From NCBI GenBank assembly GCA_016186205.1, contig JACPMA010000017.1:1-64000 (forward strand): a stretch of 64,000 nucleotides of DNA, read 5' to 3'. The position numbers and the translations under genes are program-made. The stretch is from Candidatus Peregrinibacteria bacterium. Its GTDB lineage: Bacteria > Patescibacteriota > Gracilibacteria > UBA1369 > UM-FILTER-53-11. Positions 54,657 through 64,000 of this stretch are shown piece by piece; position 1 is the first letter of the stretch; each line of letters starts with the position of its first letter. The notes beneath the pieces were generated by a model. That model worked only from the letters and a program-made list of their open reading frames with translations, searched no databases and was not told the origin of the DNA.

Positions 54657-55929
54657 ACTTAAACTTAAACTTAAACTTTCTCTCCCGCCAGACGTCATTT
54701 ATAAACGGCTCGTCGAACATATGAACGAAGCTGTGTGGATGGGAGATGAGCATGAGCGAACCGTATACGCGAATCCGAAATTCTGCGAGATCATGGGATA
54801 TACGCTGAAAGAAATGCTCGGCCGCGAATCGTATGAATTTTGGGATGAAGAAAGCGCCAAGCGAGTAAAAAACGTAAATCTTACGAAACGGAAAAAAGGT
54901 ATAAGTTCAAGCTATGAAGGAAATTTGTTGACAAAAGACGGAAGAAAAATTCCTGTGCTCTTGAGCGGTACACCGTTACCGGACGGCGGGACGATCGGCA
55001 TTATGACGAATCTTACCGAGTTGAAGAAAAAAGAAGAGGCGGAAAAAATTCTCGGCAGTGCGGTGCAGTATGCCACGGATGCCATCGTTATTTTTGACAA
55101 TAAAGGCCGGATCAATACATGGAACAAAGGCGCCAAAATCATATTTGGCTATAAAAAAGAAGAAATGATGAACGCGAAGCTGGAAAAAGTATTCCCAAAG
55201 GATTCCATTAAAAATCTCCTCCAGCATTCTTCGGTGCTCTATAATCTTGAGCTCAAGGGACTTCACAAAAACAAGCGTCCAATCGATATATCCGCTACGT
55301 TAACGCCTATTTTTAGCGAAGACAAAAAAACTACGGCCTATTGCTTGCTCATTGCGCGCGACATTACGAATCAAACGAAATTTGAAGAAGAACTCACCAT
55401 GAAGTATCAAAAACTGAAAGAGATCAATAATAAATTCGGGATTATTCGGCGGCAGATGGATTATATTTTTGAGATCCTTGACCTTTTAAAGAGCCACAGC
55501 GATCCGAAAACCATCGCCGATTTTATCGTAAGCTCGATCATTATGCTTACACGCGTGGATGCTTGCGTGCTGCGCCGATACAACTCGCAAAAAGACACCC
55601 TCGAATTCATTGCCGGTTTCGGCGTGGATGAGTCATGGAAAGGAAAAGCGAGCCTCCGATACAATAAAAGCCTCATCGAAAAAGCCGTTTTGCAAAAAAC
55701 TCCTCTCAAAATTATCGATGTGACGAAAGAACCGCGCTATCACTCCGCTTATCTCGCCAAAAAACACAATCTTTGCTCTCTCCTTCTCATTCCGCTGCAA
55801 TTTAAAGGAAAACTTGTCGGAAGTTTGTCGCTCTATTCGAGCCCGCAAAAAAAGCTCGAGATTTTCGAAAACGAATTCATTGAAAAATACGCAAAACTTG
55901 TGGAAGTTGCAGTAGGGACGATGTTCTAA
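54640..55929 (+). CDS. PAS-PAS-GAF sensor protein without visible output domain
   Basis: VYANPKFCEIMGYTLKEMLG; INTWNKGAKIIFGYKKEEMM; GAF-like LLIPLQFKGKLVGSLSLYS; ends at GAF. Confidence 0.8.
   Translation: MPAKLKLKLKLKLSLPPDVIYKRLVEHMNEAVWMGDEHERTVYANPKFCEIMGYTLKEMLGRESYEFWDEESAKRVKNVNLTKRKKGISSSYEGNLLTKDGRKIPVLLSGTPLPDGGTIGIMTNLTELKKKEEAEKILGSAVQYATDAIVIFDNKGRINTWNKGAKIIFGYKKEEMMNAKLEKVFPKDSIKNLLQHSSVLYNLELKGLHKNKRPIDISATLTPIFSEDKKTTAYCLLIARDITNQTKFEEELTMKYQKLKEINNKFGIIRRQMDYIFEILDLLKSHSDPKTIADFIVSSIIMLTRVDACVLRRYNSQKDTLEFIAGFGVDESWKGKASLRYNKSLIEKAVLQKTPLKIIDVTKEPRYHSAYLAKKHNLCSLLLIPLQFKGKLVGSLSLYSSPQKKLEIFENEFIEKYAKLVEVAVGTMF
54649..54678 (+). repeat. AAACTT x5 hexamer microsatellite
   Basis: Encodes KLKLKLKLKL near the PAS-GAF N-terminus. 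Confidence 0.8.
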
Positions 55930-58900
55930 GCTGTTTTGAGTTGGCGGCTAATGGAGTCGGCATGATGTTGAAGTGTGGCGAGAAACCACGCGGGACCAAT
56001 ATCTCTTTCAATCCAAGGTACTCGTTTGCCATTTTTATCAACCGCGCCGAAGTTAAGCGTATGATTATTTATGTAATACGTTGAATTAAGTTCGGCCGGC
56101 CGTACGCGCAGGCGAGGATGGTGAGGTTTTTGTGCTTCATTGGGTTCTACTATTTCTCGTGGCCGTCTTTTTAATGAAAGCCCTAGAGGATCTGGATTTT
56201 TTCCTGCCATAAGCCGCGCAGCTTGCAGTGAAGTTCCTGTAACAATTTCAGCAAATTCTCTACGAATACCATCAGTATGTCTTGCAAGATGTCGTTTTAA
56301 AACTAGACGGTGGTGTCTGTCCGCCAATTGAACTTCCGGATGGAATTGTGAAGTGATAATTTTTCCATTTGCAAAAGAAAACGCGACCGGCGGCAGCGAA
56401 GAATCAATTGCACCCTTTCCTGGCTTCGAGAAACCACTGCACGGAAAAGCCAATGGTTTTACATCATCAACGGTTTCATATCCCGGAACGAGTACATATC
56501 CCGAATGCGTCATGGCTAACGTACAAGTCTGTCCTTGGAGATGCTTGAGGCTTGCATGGCTGTCGGCAAAGCGCACTGGGAAAGCGCCGAATTCCAAAGC
56601 TCCACGCACAGTTTTAAAAGGTAAACCATTTACTTTGCCATATGCTTCAAGCAGGGCTTGGTGTCCGAAGCACACCCCGACCGCCCTTAAAGTATTTCCG
56701 TTTTGAATGCGTTTTACTAAGGGAACTGCACATTCTTCTGTAAAGGCCATGCCGCGCGGGTCGTAAGTATCATCCAGACTGCCGCCTAAAATAACTACTC
56801 CGGTATCTGGAAATGACGGATATTCTCCGCTTCTTAGTCTGACATTTTTAACCGTCATCAATCTCTTTGCCGCTTCTCCGCCGAGCAATTGTTCCAAGGC
56901 GCCTCTCATGAGAGGATTTGTGAAACAGTCGCCGAATTCAACAAGGGTGAGCGGCGGCTGGCCTCCTGTCCGCTCACAAATTTCTTCAAGGGTTGCAACA
57001 AGATTTCTTTGTTCATCCTGCAAATCGACTAGACGCGGAATGCGCGAATTTCTAGGCAGTTCATTTACGGGAATACGGCGTTTTTTATGAATTCCTTCGC
57101 CATCCTTTCCTCTTAGAGGGAAAGTTTCGGTGCTGAACTCCGGATCATTATTTAATAGAATGGCGCCTCCTTCCATTGCTCGCACTCGGTTTCGAACTTT
57201 CTTTATTTCCGAATTTACCAAACCGACTGCGTTCAAACGGCAAGCTTCCCATAGCGGAGCACCAACCTCTCCCGCGCTGGCATTGCGCCATTGATCAGTG
57301 CCAAAAATACTTCTTTCCAAAAGATCGTCAACTTCTCGATGAACGCCTTGAAATTCAAATCTGCCGCGTCTTATTTTTAGCGCCCTGTCTGCTTCAGAGT
57401 CGCCGGTAATTAAAGTCGAATCGATAAGAATTCTCCGAAGTTCTCCCATGATTTGGCTTCGAAGAACCCGTTCAGGCCAAGATGTAGCATACTCATCGAT
57501 AGGTACGCCGGAACACCCTGAACGCAATAATTCCGCTTTCTCGGCTGCATTGAAAAAAGCGAATGAACCATCTTCTCCTGCTATGCATCGTTGCACGAGA
57601 ATTGACCTTGGTCCCGCGGCAGAGCAAATCACTTCAACTCGATATTGCGGTCCGAGTTTTTGTTGAAGCCTTTGCCAAATCTCTATGCGTTCGTAGCGGG
57701 TATATGACTCACGCATGCCGTCATCTAAAATAATGCCTCCCGGTTTAAGTCGGCGGCAAAAAGATTCCATGAGAGTTTCATATGCTGCATCTTCAAGATG
57801 AGAAGAAGCTCGAAAACAATTCACCATGTCCAAGAGCGGTTTTTCTTCCACTAATTGACCAAACTCTTCAAATTTTCCAAGAATGACATGGTGGGGCCAG
57901 ATTGTTATGTGCTGGGCTAAATCGGTCGGTTGCTCCTTCGGTTTTTTTATTGGATCCCAGAATTCAGGCGTGAAATATTTTTTTACAAACTCTGCGCCGG
58001 ACTTTGAAGATTCTGCCCCCTTTTTTTCGCCAGCAAAAAGCGATTGAATAAGCGCTCGGCATTCTGGCGAAATATCCATATCCGTGTCGCGAATAAATTC
58101 TCCGTCAGCCTTGATCTTTTTAAGACCGATGAGATTCGGGAGGTAGCCGGGAAGCCCGAGAAGAATACTCCTGATGTAGTTTGGATCCATTTGAAGCAGG
58201 CATAGTCTTTGCAGCAATTTCGATGGATCGTTATTGAACTCTTTTGAATAATGGAGGCGCCGCAGTAAGAGGGTGCAGATAATATGAATTAATTCATGAA
58301 CAGCTCCGTCCTTTTTATATTCATCCTTCAGAAAGGTTGTCATGAGATCTTCCAACGTATAATAAATTCGATCGGCATAGCCGATTTCCGTAAAGTAATC
58401 AATAAGTCTTCTTCCGTTTCCAAAAGGGTCAGTGCGGTCTCTGCGCAAACGTTCCAGCATTACGCCGGTGCCACAACCGGCGTGGAGATGAACGAGCTTT
58501 CCTTCGCGGATAGGAGCTGTCGTAGCAAGCTGGCCGTTTCGACGATGAAATCTTAATAAAATAGCCTCTGCCTGTGCGAGAGAAGCGACCCCAAAACCTT
58601 CTGAAATTTCATCCTCTCGATTTACGCTCCAGTCTCCCTGGGTTAGCATTTCTGCTATTCCGAGTTTTAAATAAAGCGCCTTTATTCCCATTTGATTTGA
58701 TGAATTCCGGAGGTACGCTTCACGTTCTTCATAATGCGCGCCGTCATATCTCATTTGTCCTAAAGCTCTGCGTTCGTCATCAAGAAGACGCATAAGAGCT
58801 TTTGCGGTCGGTTTTCCTCTGTGTTTTATTTTTCCGGTCCTTTCATCGGTATAACTTTCACCCGGATCAGCTGCGGTAGCTATTGCTTTTATACGATGAT

Positions 58901-59024
58901 ATTCGATATCAGTTAAATCGCGCGGATTTGCGAACAGTCGAACATCAGGAGTTCTTTCGTGTCCCCCTAAATCTTTTAATTCAACCGTGCGTATATGGTC
59001 TGGTTGGTCTGGCCGATCTGGCAT
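55926..59024 (-). CDS. Methyltransferase-like + class I glutamine amidotransferase fusion, 1032 aa
   Basis: N-half LVHLHAGCGTGVMLERLRRD and LKPGGIILDDGMRESYTRYERIEIW; C-half VVILGGSLDDTYDPRG, AVGVCFGHQALLEAYG, ITSQFHPEVQ. Confidence 0.7.
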   Translation of the reverse strand: MPDRPDQPDHIRTVELKDLGGHERTPDVRLFANPRDLTDIEYHRIKAIATAADPGESYTDERTGKIKHRGKPTAKALMRLLDDERRALGQMRYDGAHYEEREAYLRNSSNQMGIKALYLKLGIAEMLTQGDWSVNREDEISEGFGVASLAQAEAILLRFHRRNGQLATTAPIREGKLVHLHAGCGTGVMLERLRRDRTDPFGNGRRLIDYFTEIGYADRIYYTLEDLMTTFLKDEYKKDGAVHELIHIICTLLLRRLHYSKEFNNDPSKLLQRLCLLQMDPNYIRSILLGLPGYLPNLIGLKKIKADGEFIRDTDMDISPECRALIQSLFAGEKKGAESSKSGAEFVKKYFTPEFWDPIKKPKEQPTDLAQHITIWPHHVILGKFEEFGQLVEEKPLLDMVNCFRASSHLEDAAYETLMESFCRRLKPGGIILDDGMRESYTRYERIEIWQRLQQKLGPQYRVEVICSAAGPRSILVQRCIAGEDGSFAFFNAAEKAELLRSGCSGVPIDEYATSWPERVLRSQIMGELRRILIDSTLITGDSEADRALKIRRGRFEFQGVHREVDDLLERSIFGTDQWRNASAGEVGAPLWEACRLNAVGLVNSEIKKVRNRVRAMEGGAILLNNDPEFSTETFPLRGKDGEGIHKKRRIPVNELPRNSRIPRLVDLQDEQRNLVATLEEICERTGGQPPLTLVEFGDCFTNPLMRGALEQLLGGEAAKRLMTVKNVRLRSGEYPSFPDTGVVILGGSLDDTYDPRGMAFTEECAVPLVKRIQNGNTLRAVGVCFGHQALLEAYGKVNGLPFKTVRGALEFGAFPVRFADSHASLKHLQGQTCTLAMTHSGYVLVPGYETVDDVKPLAFPCSGFSKPGKGAIDSSLPPVAFSFANGKIITSQFHPEVQLADRHHRLVLKRHLARHTDGIRREFAEIVTGTSLQAARLMAGKNPDPLGLSLKRRPREIVEPNEAQKPHHPRLRVRPAELNSTYYINNHTLNFGAVDKNGKRVPWIERDIGPAWFLATLQHHADSISRQLKTA

Positions 59025-59121
59025 GGAGGCGTAAAATACACCACAAACATGAATATGTCAAAGAGGGCCTTTATCCTAATCTGTAAGCCCTCTTTTTAAT
59101 CTTGCCGATAGAAGAGTTAGT

Positions 59122-59802
59122 TTACCCCGCGTGCCTCTTCAAAAACCCAAAATGGTACACAAATCCTGCTACTAGCGCGCCGATCACCGGGCCGACCCAG
59201 TAAATGTAGTGCGTTCCCCAGTGAGAGCTCACGAGCGCCGGTCCGAAAGATCTTGCCGGATTTAAAGCTGCCATCGTGAAACTGCCGCCGATCATAACTC
59301 CAACCGCAAATACAAGTCCGACGCAAAGTCCGCCGAATCCTCCGGTAGCTCTTTTATCAACGAGCGTTGCAAATACTGTCCAGACTAGGAAGAATGTGAG
59401 AATCGCTTCCACTAAAATTCCCATGCCCGGCGTAGTTCCTGGAAGGAGCATTGTGTCGCCAAGAAAATATTGCGGCGAGACGCCGACAAAAACCACTTTC
59501 AAAAAAAGCGCCGCTACGACCGATCCGACGAGCTGCGCCAGAATGTATCCGACTGCCATGAGCGTTTTTACATGGCCGGTAGCCCATAAAGCTACAGTCA
59601 CCGCCGGATTTACATGAGCGCCGGAAATATGCCATGCGCTATAAATTATTGCCGTGAGCGCAAGGCCGTGCGCGAGCGCAATGCCGACAGTGCCTAGCCC
59701 GCCAGCAGTTTTCCAGTTAGCCAGAACGGATCCGGCTGCTATGAAGACGAACGCAAAAGTCGCGAACGCTTCCGTGAGATATTTTTGCCAATTATCCTGC
59801 AT
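59122..59802 (-). CDS. Aquaporin / MIP family channel
   Basis: SGAHVNPAVTVALWATG and MAALNPARSFGPALVSSHWGTHYIYWVGPVIGALVAG (two NPA boxes). Confidence 0.94.
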   Translation of the reverse strand: MQDNWQKYLTEAFATFAFVFIAAGSVLANWKTAGGLGTVGIALAHGLALTAIIYSAWHISGAHVNPAVTVALWATGHVKTLMAVGYILAQLVGSVVAALFLKVVFVGVSPQYFLGDTMLLPGTTPGMGILVEAILTFFLVWTVFATLVDKRATGGFGGLCVGLVFAVGVMIGGSFTMAALNPARSFGPALVSSHWGTHYIYWVGPVIGALVAGFVYHFGFLKRHAG

Positions 59803-59893
59803 AGGAATATTTGGTTAGGAAATAAAAATAAGCATTTCAAAAATTACTCACAGAATATAACTTTTATGTTTTTTTGTCAAAAGACGTGAGACA

Positions 59894-61207
59894 TCAAAAG
59901 ACGCGTCGGCCGGCGATGTATGTTTTTCGGACAATTGCTTCTAAATCCGCCTGGCTGCCTGCAAAAATTTCCGCCAAGAGATGATTGGGGTTTGCATATG
60001 CGCGCGTTCCAGGACTTCCTAGAACAGCAAAAGTTGCTTCTTTATCGCGATTGAGATTTCCGGCAACACGATCAACGCCGAGAATTTCTGCGCCTGCGAG
60101 CGTTCCGCGGTAAAGGGCTTCGGTTTCAGAAACATCAGCGTGGCCAGCATGCACGCGGTTATATGCTTGCATAACATGAAGCATACTTAAACTCGGACCG
60201 GCGCCGACATCGGAACCAAGCGCATACAAAATGCCGCGTTCGCGAATTCGTTCAACCGGCATGCGTCCGCTGCCAAGCGCTTCATTTGAAGTCGGGCAGT
60301 GCGCAACGCATGTGCCGGTTTGCGCAAGTACATCAAGTTCTTCGTCCGAAGCATGAATAACATGCGCCATTATTGTGTGGCGTCCAAGCAATCCAGCGCG
60401 CGCATAGACATCGGTATAACTTTTTGCATCCGGAAAGAGCCGCCGTACCAATTCCACTTCATCGTGTTCAGTTCCGTCATGATTTTCGCTTAAGTGGGTT
60501 TGAACCCATACATTTCTCTGTTTTGCAATTCTACCAGCTGCCTTTAGCACTTCTGCGCTGCACGAAGGCGCAAAACGCGGAGTAACGGCGTAACTTCCGC
60601 CGAATTCTTCCGCAAATCTATCCGTCATAGCCAAAGCTTCTTCCGGATCCTGTTTTAGGTATGGAGGAAAATCGCTCGTCATGATCACGTTTCCAATAAC
60701 CATGCGTCCCGCAGCGTGTTGAAATGCCGCGCGTAAAGCGCTTTCATGAACAGAAGAATAAACAGCAGCTACTGTTGTGCCATGCCTTGCAAGTTCATCA
60801 AAAAAAGTTTGTGCCCGCGCATCGGCTAACTGGGCATCTGCATAACGGTGTTCTTCCGGCCAAATATGTTCTTCAAGCCATGGCATGAGAGAATTGCGAA
60901 ATCTTCCACGCACTTCATTTTGCACCCAGTGAACATGAAGATCGTTCATGCCTGGAATAATAGTAGGCCGTTCGCCATGTTTAGTTTCATCTATTACCTC
61001 ATAGCGATCGGCAAAAGCTACTGCAAGAAGTGTGAAATCGCCGACTGCCGCTACAGTGCCATCCGCGCGTACTGCCAGTCCGCCGTCTTCATGGTAATCG
61101 CAATCATTCGGACCTTGCGGGTTAACTATTCTGGCGCGATGAACAGCTTTTATCGGCGGAGGAAATGCTTCCATTCCCCGCAGCTGCGGTGCATTCGGAA
61201 AATTCAT
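59894..61207 (-). CDS. Amidohydrolase, guanine-deaminase-like
   Basis: IIPGMNDLHVHW, TPRFAPSCSAEVLKAAG, VQTHLSENHDGTEHD, GTCVAHCPTSNEALGSGRMPV, GSDVGAGPSLSML. Confidence 0.8.
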   Translation of the reverse strand: MNFPNAPQLRGMEAFPPPIKAVHRARIVNPQGPNDCDYHEDGGLAVRADGTVAAVGDFTLLAVAFADRYEVIDETKHGERPTIIPGMNDLHVHWVQNEVRGRFRNSLMPWLEEHIWPEEHRYADAQLADARAQTFFDELARHGTTVAAVYSSVHESALRAAFQHAAGRMVIGNVIMTSDFPPYLKQDPEEALAMTDRFAEEFGGSYAVTPRFAPSCSAEVLKAAGRIAKQRNVWVQTHLSENHDGTEHDEVELVRRLFPDAKSYTDVYARAGLLGRHTIMAHVIHASDEELDVLAQTGTCVAHCPTSNEALGSGRMPVERIRERGILYALGSDVGAGPSLSMLHVMQAYNRVHAGHADVSETEALYRGTLAGAEILGVDRVAGNLNRDKEATFAVLGSPGTRAYANPNHLLAEIFAGSQADLEAIVRKTYIAGRRVF

Positions 61208-61229
61208 TGGCCAGCAATGTACCAAAAAC

Positions 61230-62342
61230 CTACAACCCGAGCAATACCGCCGCAATCCACGGAAATGCCACGGTTACGTCGCTCTGGATAATTTGGTAGT
61301 AACTTTTTGTCGAGAGTTTGTCCCAGGTGATTTTTTCTTTTCCGCCGGCGCCGGAATAGGAGCCGTATGACATTGGGGAGGAGCCGATTTCAATGAAGCC
61401 GGCCCAGTCGCGCACCTTAGGGAATTGGAGGTCGTGTTTGAGCGACGGTACGATACAAATTGGAAAATCGGCCGCAATGCCGCCGCCAAGCTGCAGAAAA
61501 GCGATCGAATGATTTTTTGCTGTTTCCATATACCAATCGTACATGTATGTGAAGTATTCGAGGCCGCTTTTCATAATATTTTGGTCGAGCACCGGCCCCC
61601 CGCCTGTGCGATATTTGCCGCTGTATGTGTAGCTCGCAAAAATATTTCCCATAGTTGAGTCTTCAAACCCCGGAATCACCACTGGAATATTTTTTTTGTA
61701 TGCCGCGTATGCCCAGCAGTCATTTTCGTTCGCAGCCGGATCCGGCTTTATGAGTTTTTCTTTAAAAAGCCGCCTGAAATATTCATGCGGAAAATAGCGT
61801 TCGCCTTTTTTCTGCGCTTGCTGCCACATTTTGAGCAAGTGCGGCTCCATAATTCGGACGCTTTCATCTTCCGGCAAAAATGTGTCTGTGATGCGGCGCA
61901 GCCCTGCATCGCGAAGCTCGGCTTCTTGCTCCGGAGTTAGTTCGGTATAGCGCGGGATGTATGCGTAGTGGGAGTGGGCGACGTATCGGTAATAGGATTC
62001 TTCGTGGTTCGCGGCAGTTGCGGAAATCAAATGCACTTTATTTTTTCGGATGAGTTCGGCGAGCATCACGCCGACTTGAAATGAGCTTAAGGCGCCCGCG
62101 ATCGTGACTGCCAATTTTCCTCCGCGGTCTAAATGATTTTTTAGCCAGAGCGCGGCCTGATAGGTTGCTCCGCCGTTGCAATGATTGAGGGTGCGCTCGG
62201 CAAACGCTGATACAGGCGTTTTACTTTTTGCCACATACGCGCCGAGCGTGCCGCTCGCTCCTTTTCCAGCGCCGGCACCGTTATGAATTACAATATGTTT
62301 TTTGAGGCCCGGCGAGAGTCGGCTGAATTTCGTCTTTTGCAT
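61230..62342 (-). CDS. Deoxyhypusine-synthase-like protein (probable bacterial polyamine enzyme)
   Basis: GGKLAVTIAGALSSFQVGVMLAELIRKNKVHLISATAANHEES; FLQLGGGIAADFPICIVPSL; KEKITWDKLS at the DHS lysine position. Confidence 0.82.
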   Translation of the reverse strand: MQKTKFSRLSPGLKKHIVIHNGAGAGKGASGTLGAYVAKSKTPVSAFAERTLNHCNGGATYQAALWLKNHLDRGGKLAVTIAGALSSFQVGVMLAELIRKNKVHLISATAANHEESYYRYVAHSHYAYIPRYTELTPEQEAELRDAGLRRITDTFLPEDESVRIMEPHLLKMWQQAQKKGERYFPHEYFRRLFKEKLIKPDPAANENDCWAYAAYKKNIPVVIPGFEDSTMGNIFASYTYSGKYRTGGGPVLDQNIMKSGLEYFTYMYDWYMETAKNHSIAFLQLGGGIAADFPICIVPSLKHDLQFPKVRDWAGFIEIGSSPMSYGSYSGAGGKEKITWDKLSTKSYYQIIQSDVTVAFPWIAAVLLGL

Positions 62343-62386
62343 GTGTATATAGTAATATCTGTATGCAGAATGAACAACCTTTAATA

Positions 62387-62416
62387 AAAAGGCTCGCCCG
62401 CAGCGGGCTCGCCTAT
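62387..62416 (+). repeat. GGCTCGCC palindromic 5' element, copy 3 (upstream of aguB)
   Basis: AAAAAGGCTCGCCCGCAGCGGGCTCGCCTAT-ATG. Confidence 0.6.
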
Positions 62417-63265
62417 ATGAAAAAAATTGTAAAAATCGGCCTAGTTCAAATGGCTTGCAGTAAAGATGCGGATGCAAATCTTAAAAAAGCTGTTGCCGGA
62501 ATTGAAGATTGCGCTTCGCGCGGCGCGCAAATCATCTGCCTGCCGGAACTTTTTTTGAATCCTTATTTTTGCCAAGGACCGAAAGACGATCATTATTTTG
62601 ATTTGGCGGAAAAGATTCCCGGCCCAACTACGGATGCGCTCGCTAAACTCGCTCAAAAAACAAAAACCGTAATTCTATGCCCTTTATTTGAAAAAACAGC
62701 TGCAGGAAAATTTTTCAATTCCATTGCAGTGTTGAATACAGACGGAAAATTTCTCGGCACATACCGCAAAATGCATATTCCGTCGTTGCCGCCGGATTTT
62801 TATGCAGAAGATTATTATTTTGAAAAAGGGGAGGAGGGTTTTAAAGTTTTCGATACGGCCTACGCAAAAATTGGGCCTATGATTTGTTATGATCAATGGT
62901 TTCCGGAAGGGGCAAGAATCGCTGCAGCAAAAGGCGCGCAGATTTTATTTTATCCGACAGCCATCGGATGGCCGGTAAATCAATCGCAGGAAAAAAGCTC
63001 TGCTGAACATGAAGCATGGCAAATCACGCAGCGCAGTCACGGCATCGATAATAATGTATTTGTTTGCGCCGCGAATCGAGTTGGCCGCGAAGGAGATTTA
63101 AAATTCTGGGGTACTTCTTTTGTGAGTGATCCCTATGGTCGGGTTTTAGCAAAAGCTTCGATTGACCACGAAGAAAATCTCGTAGTTGCGTGCGATCTTT
63201 CGCTTATTGATGAGATGCGCAAGGAGTGGCCGTTTTTGGAAGAGAGACGCATTAAGTTAGCCTGA
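62417..63265 (+). CDS. aguB: N-carbamoylputrescine amidase
   Basis: VKIGLVQMACSKDADANLKKA, IICLPELFLNPYFCQ, YRKMHIP, GPMICYDQWFPEGARIAAAKGAQILFYPTAIGWP. Confidence 0.9.
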   Translation: MKKIVKIGLVQMACSKDADANLKKAVAGIEDCASRGAQIICLPELFLNPYFCQGPKDDHYFDLAEKIPGPTTDALAKLAQKTKTVILCPLFEKTAAGKFFNSIAVLNTDGKFLGTYRKMHIPSLPPDFYAEDYYFEKGEEGFKVFDTAYAKIGPMICYDQWFPEGARIAAAKGAQILFYPTAIGWPVNQSQEKSSAEHEAWQITQRSHGIDNNVFVCAANRVGREGDLKFWGTSFVSDPYGRVLAKASIDHEENLVVACDLSLIDEMRKEWPFLEERRIKLA

Positions 63266-63788
63266 ATCCGATTGACTGTTTCGGTTTTTCTTCGACCGCC
63301 AATAATTTTTTAATGACGTCAAAGATTATACGAAACTGTTTATCGTATCTTTTTTCTAGCTTCTCAATTTTTTCCTTGAGTTCTCGGTGGGTTGCGAGCA
63401 TTTCCCTAAGTTTTGTAAAAGTGCGCATAATTTGGATATTAACTTGGATCGCGCGTTCGCTATTGAGTACGCTAGATAACATAGCTACACCCTGTTCAGT
63501 AAATGCGTAGGCATGATATCTTCTGCCTCCGTAACTTGAGGTCACAATTTGTGACCTCAAGTTTGAGGTCGCCATATATAATGACCAAATTTTCATTTCT
63601 CTATTATTTAGCCGAAACATAAAATCGGCCGGGAATCGTTTTATATTCCTCCGAACAGCCTGGTTTAACGCCTTTGTCTTGACGTCATATAAAGCGGCTA
63701 GATGATTGTCGAGTATTACTTTCTTTCCCCGAATCAAAAATATCTTCCTCTCTATTCTTGCATGCGGTAGTGTTATGGCGCGCGTCAT
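63252..63788 (-). CDS. ORF6N-domain DNA-binding protein
   Basis: IRGKKVILDNHLAALYDVKTKALNQAVRRNIKRFPADFMFRLN...AYAFTEQGVAMLSSVLNSERAIQVNIQIMRTF. Confidence 0.88.
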   Translation of the reverse strand: MTRAITLPHARIERKIFLIRGKKVILDNHLAALYDVKTKALNQAVRRNIKRFPADFMFRLNNREMKIWSLYMATSNLRSQIVTSSYGGRRYHAYAFTEQGVAMLSSVLNSERAIQVNIQIMRTFTKLREMLATHRELKEKIEKLEKRYDKQFRIIFDVIKKLLAVEEKPKQSIGFRLT

Positions 63789-63849
63789 AGAATACCAGGC
63801 AGTATATCAAAACAAGATGAAATTTCTCTAAACTTTTCATGAACTTTTT

Positions 63850-64000
63850 ATGACATATCAGATGCCCGCCGAGCGGGAGCCGCATATCGGTACGTGGCTC
63901 GCATGGCCGCATAATAAGGAACATTGGCCTGGAAAATTTGAACCAATTCCGCGCGTTTATTGTGAAATTGTTCGTGCGCTTCTGCAGGGCGGCGAGCGCG
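63850..64000 (+). CDS. aguA: Agmatine deiminase, 3' truncated by window edge
   Basis: MTYQMPAEREPHIGTWLAWPHNKEHWPGKFEPIPRVYCEIVRAL. Confidence 0.9.
   Translation, partial: MTYQMPAEREPHIGTWLAWPHNKEHWPGKFEPIPRVYCEIVRALLQGGER

Noticed and set aside
1-64000. CRISPR arrays, rRNA genes, prophage structural modules
   Set aside because: No regularly spaced direct repeats, rRNA-like stretches, or phage structural proteins seen.

Overview
Gene-dense (~47% GC by impression) bacterial chromosome window. It looks like a reduced Patescibacteria/CPR-type genome (inference from gene content and protein style; lineage not proven). Standard genetic code is supported by intact ORFs plus prfB. About 55 CDSs are recognisable. 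They include def, prfB (with a visible CUU-UGA-C programmed +1 frameshift), murD, RNase J, dnaN, mfd, DHH phosphoesterase, HesB/IscA and NifU proteins, O-antigen ligase, rdgB, DsbA-like, efp, PBP1A, speA, pheT/pheS, HU, topA, an OPT transporter in an anomalously GC-rich segment, GT2, phosphomannomutase, NMNAT/nadE, smpB, a RelA-type synthetase, PAS-GAF, an MTase-GATase fusion, aquaporin, guanine-deaminase-like, DHS-like, aguB and aguA (partial). RNA genes: tmRNA, two tRNA-Pro genes, and two unusual tRNA-like structures upstream of pheS. One IS element carries 40-bp-class terminal inverted repeats and an in-frame amber codon in its transposase. Most interesting: (1) tRNA-like mini-RNAs in the pheS upstream region; (2) a pheS/pheT pair split by a Cys-rich repeat protein and a toxin-antitoxin module; (3) a 1032-aa methyltransferase-like + class I glutamine amidotransferase fusion; (4) the same GGCTCGCC-type palindromic element directly before three start codons; (5) a C9 tract whose one-base slip restores a composition-matched C-terminus; (6) shared CCCGGG-centred dyads; (7) tRNA-Pro 3'-end duplication; (8) ubiquitous small repeats inserted in frame into pheT and pheS. 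All calls come from reading the sequence; no database search was run.
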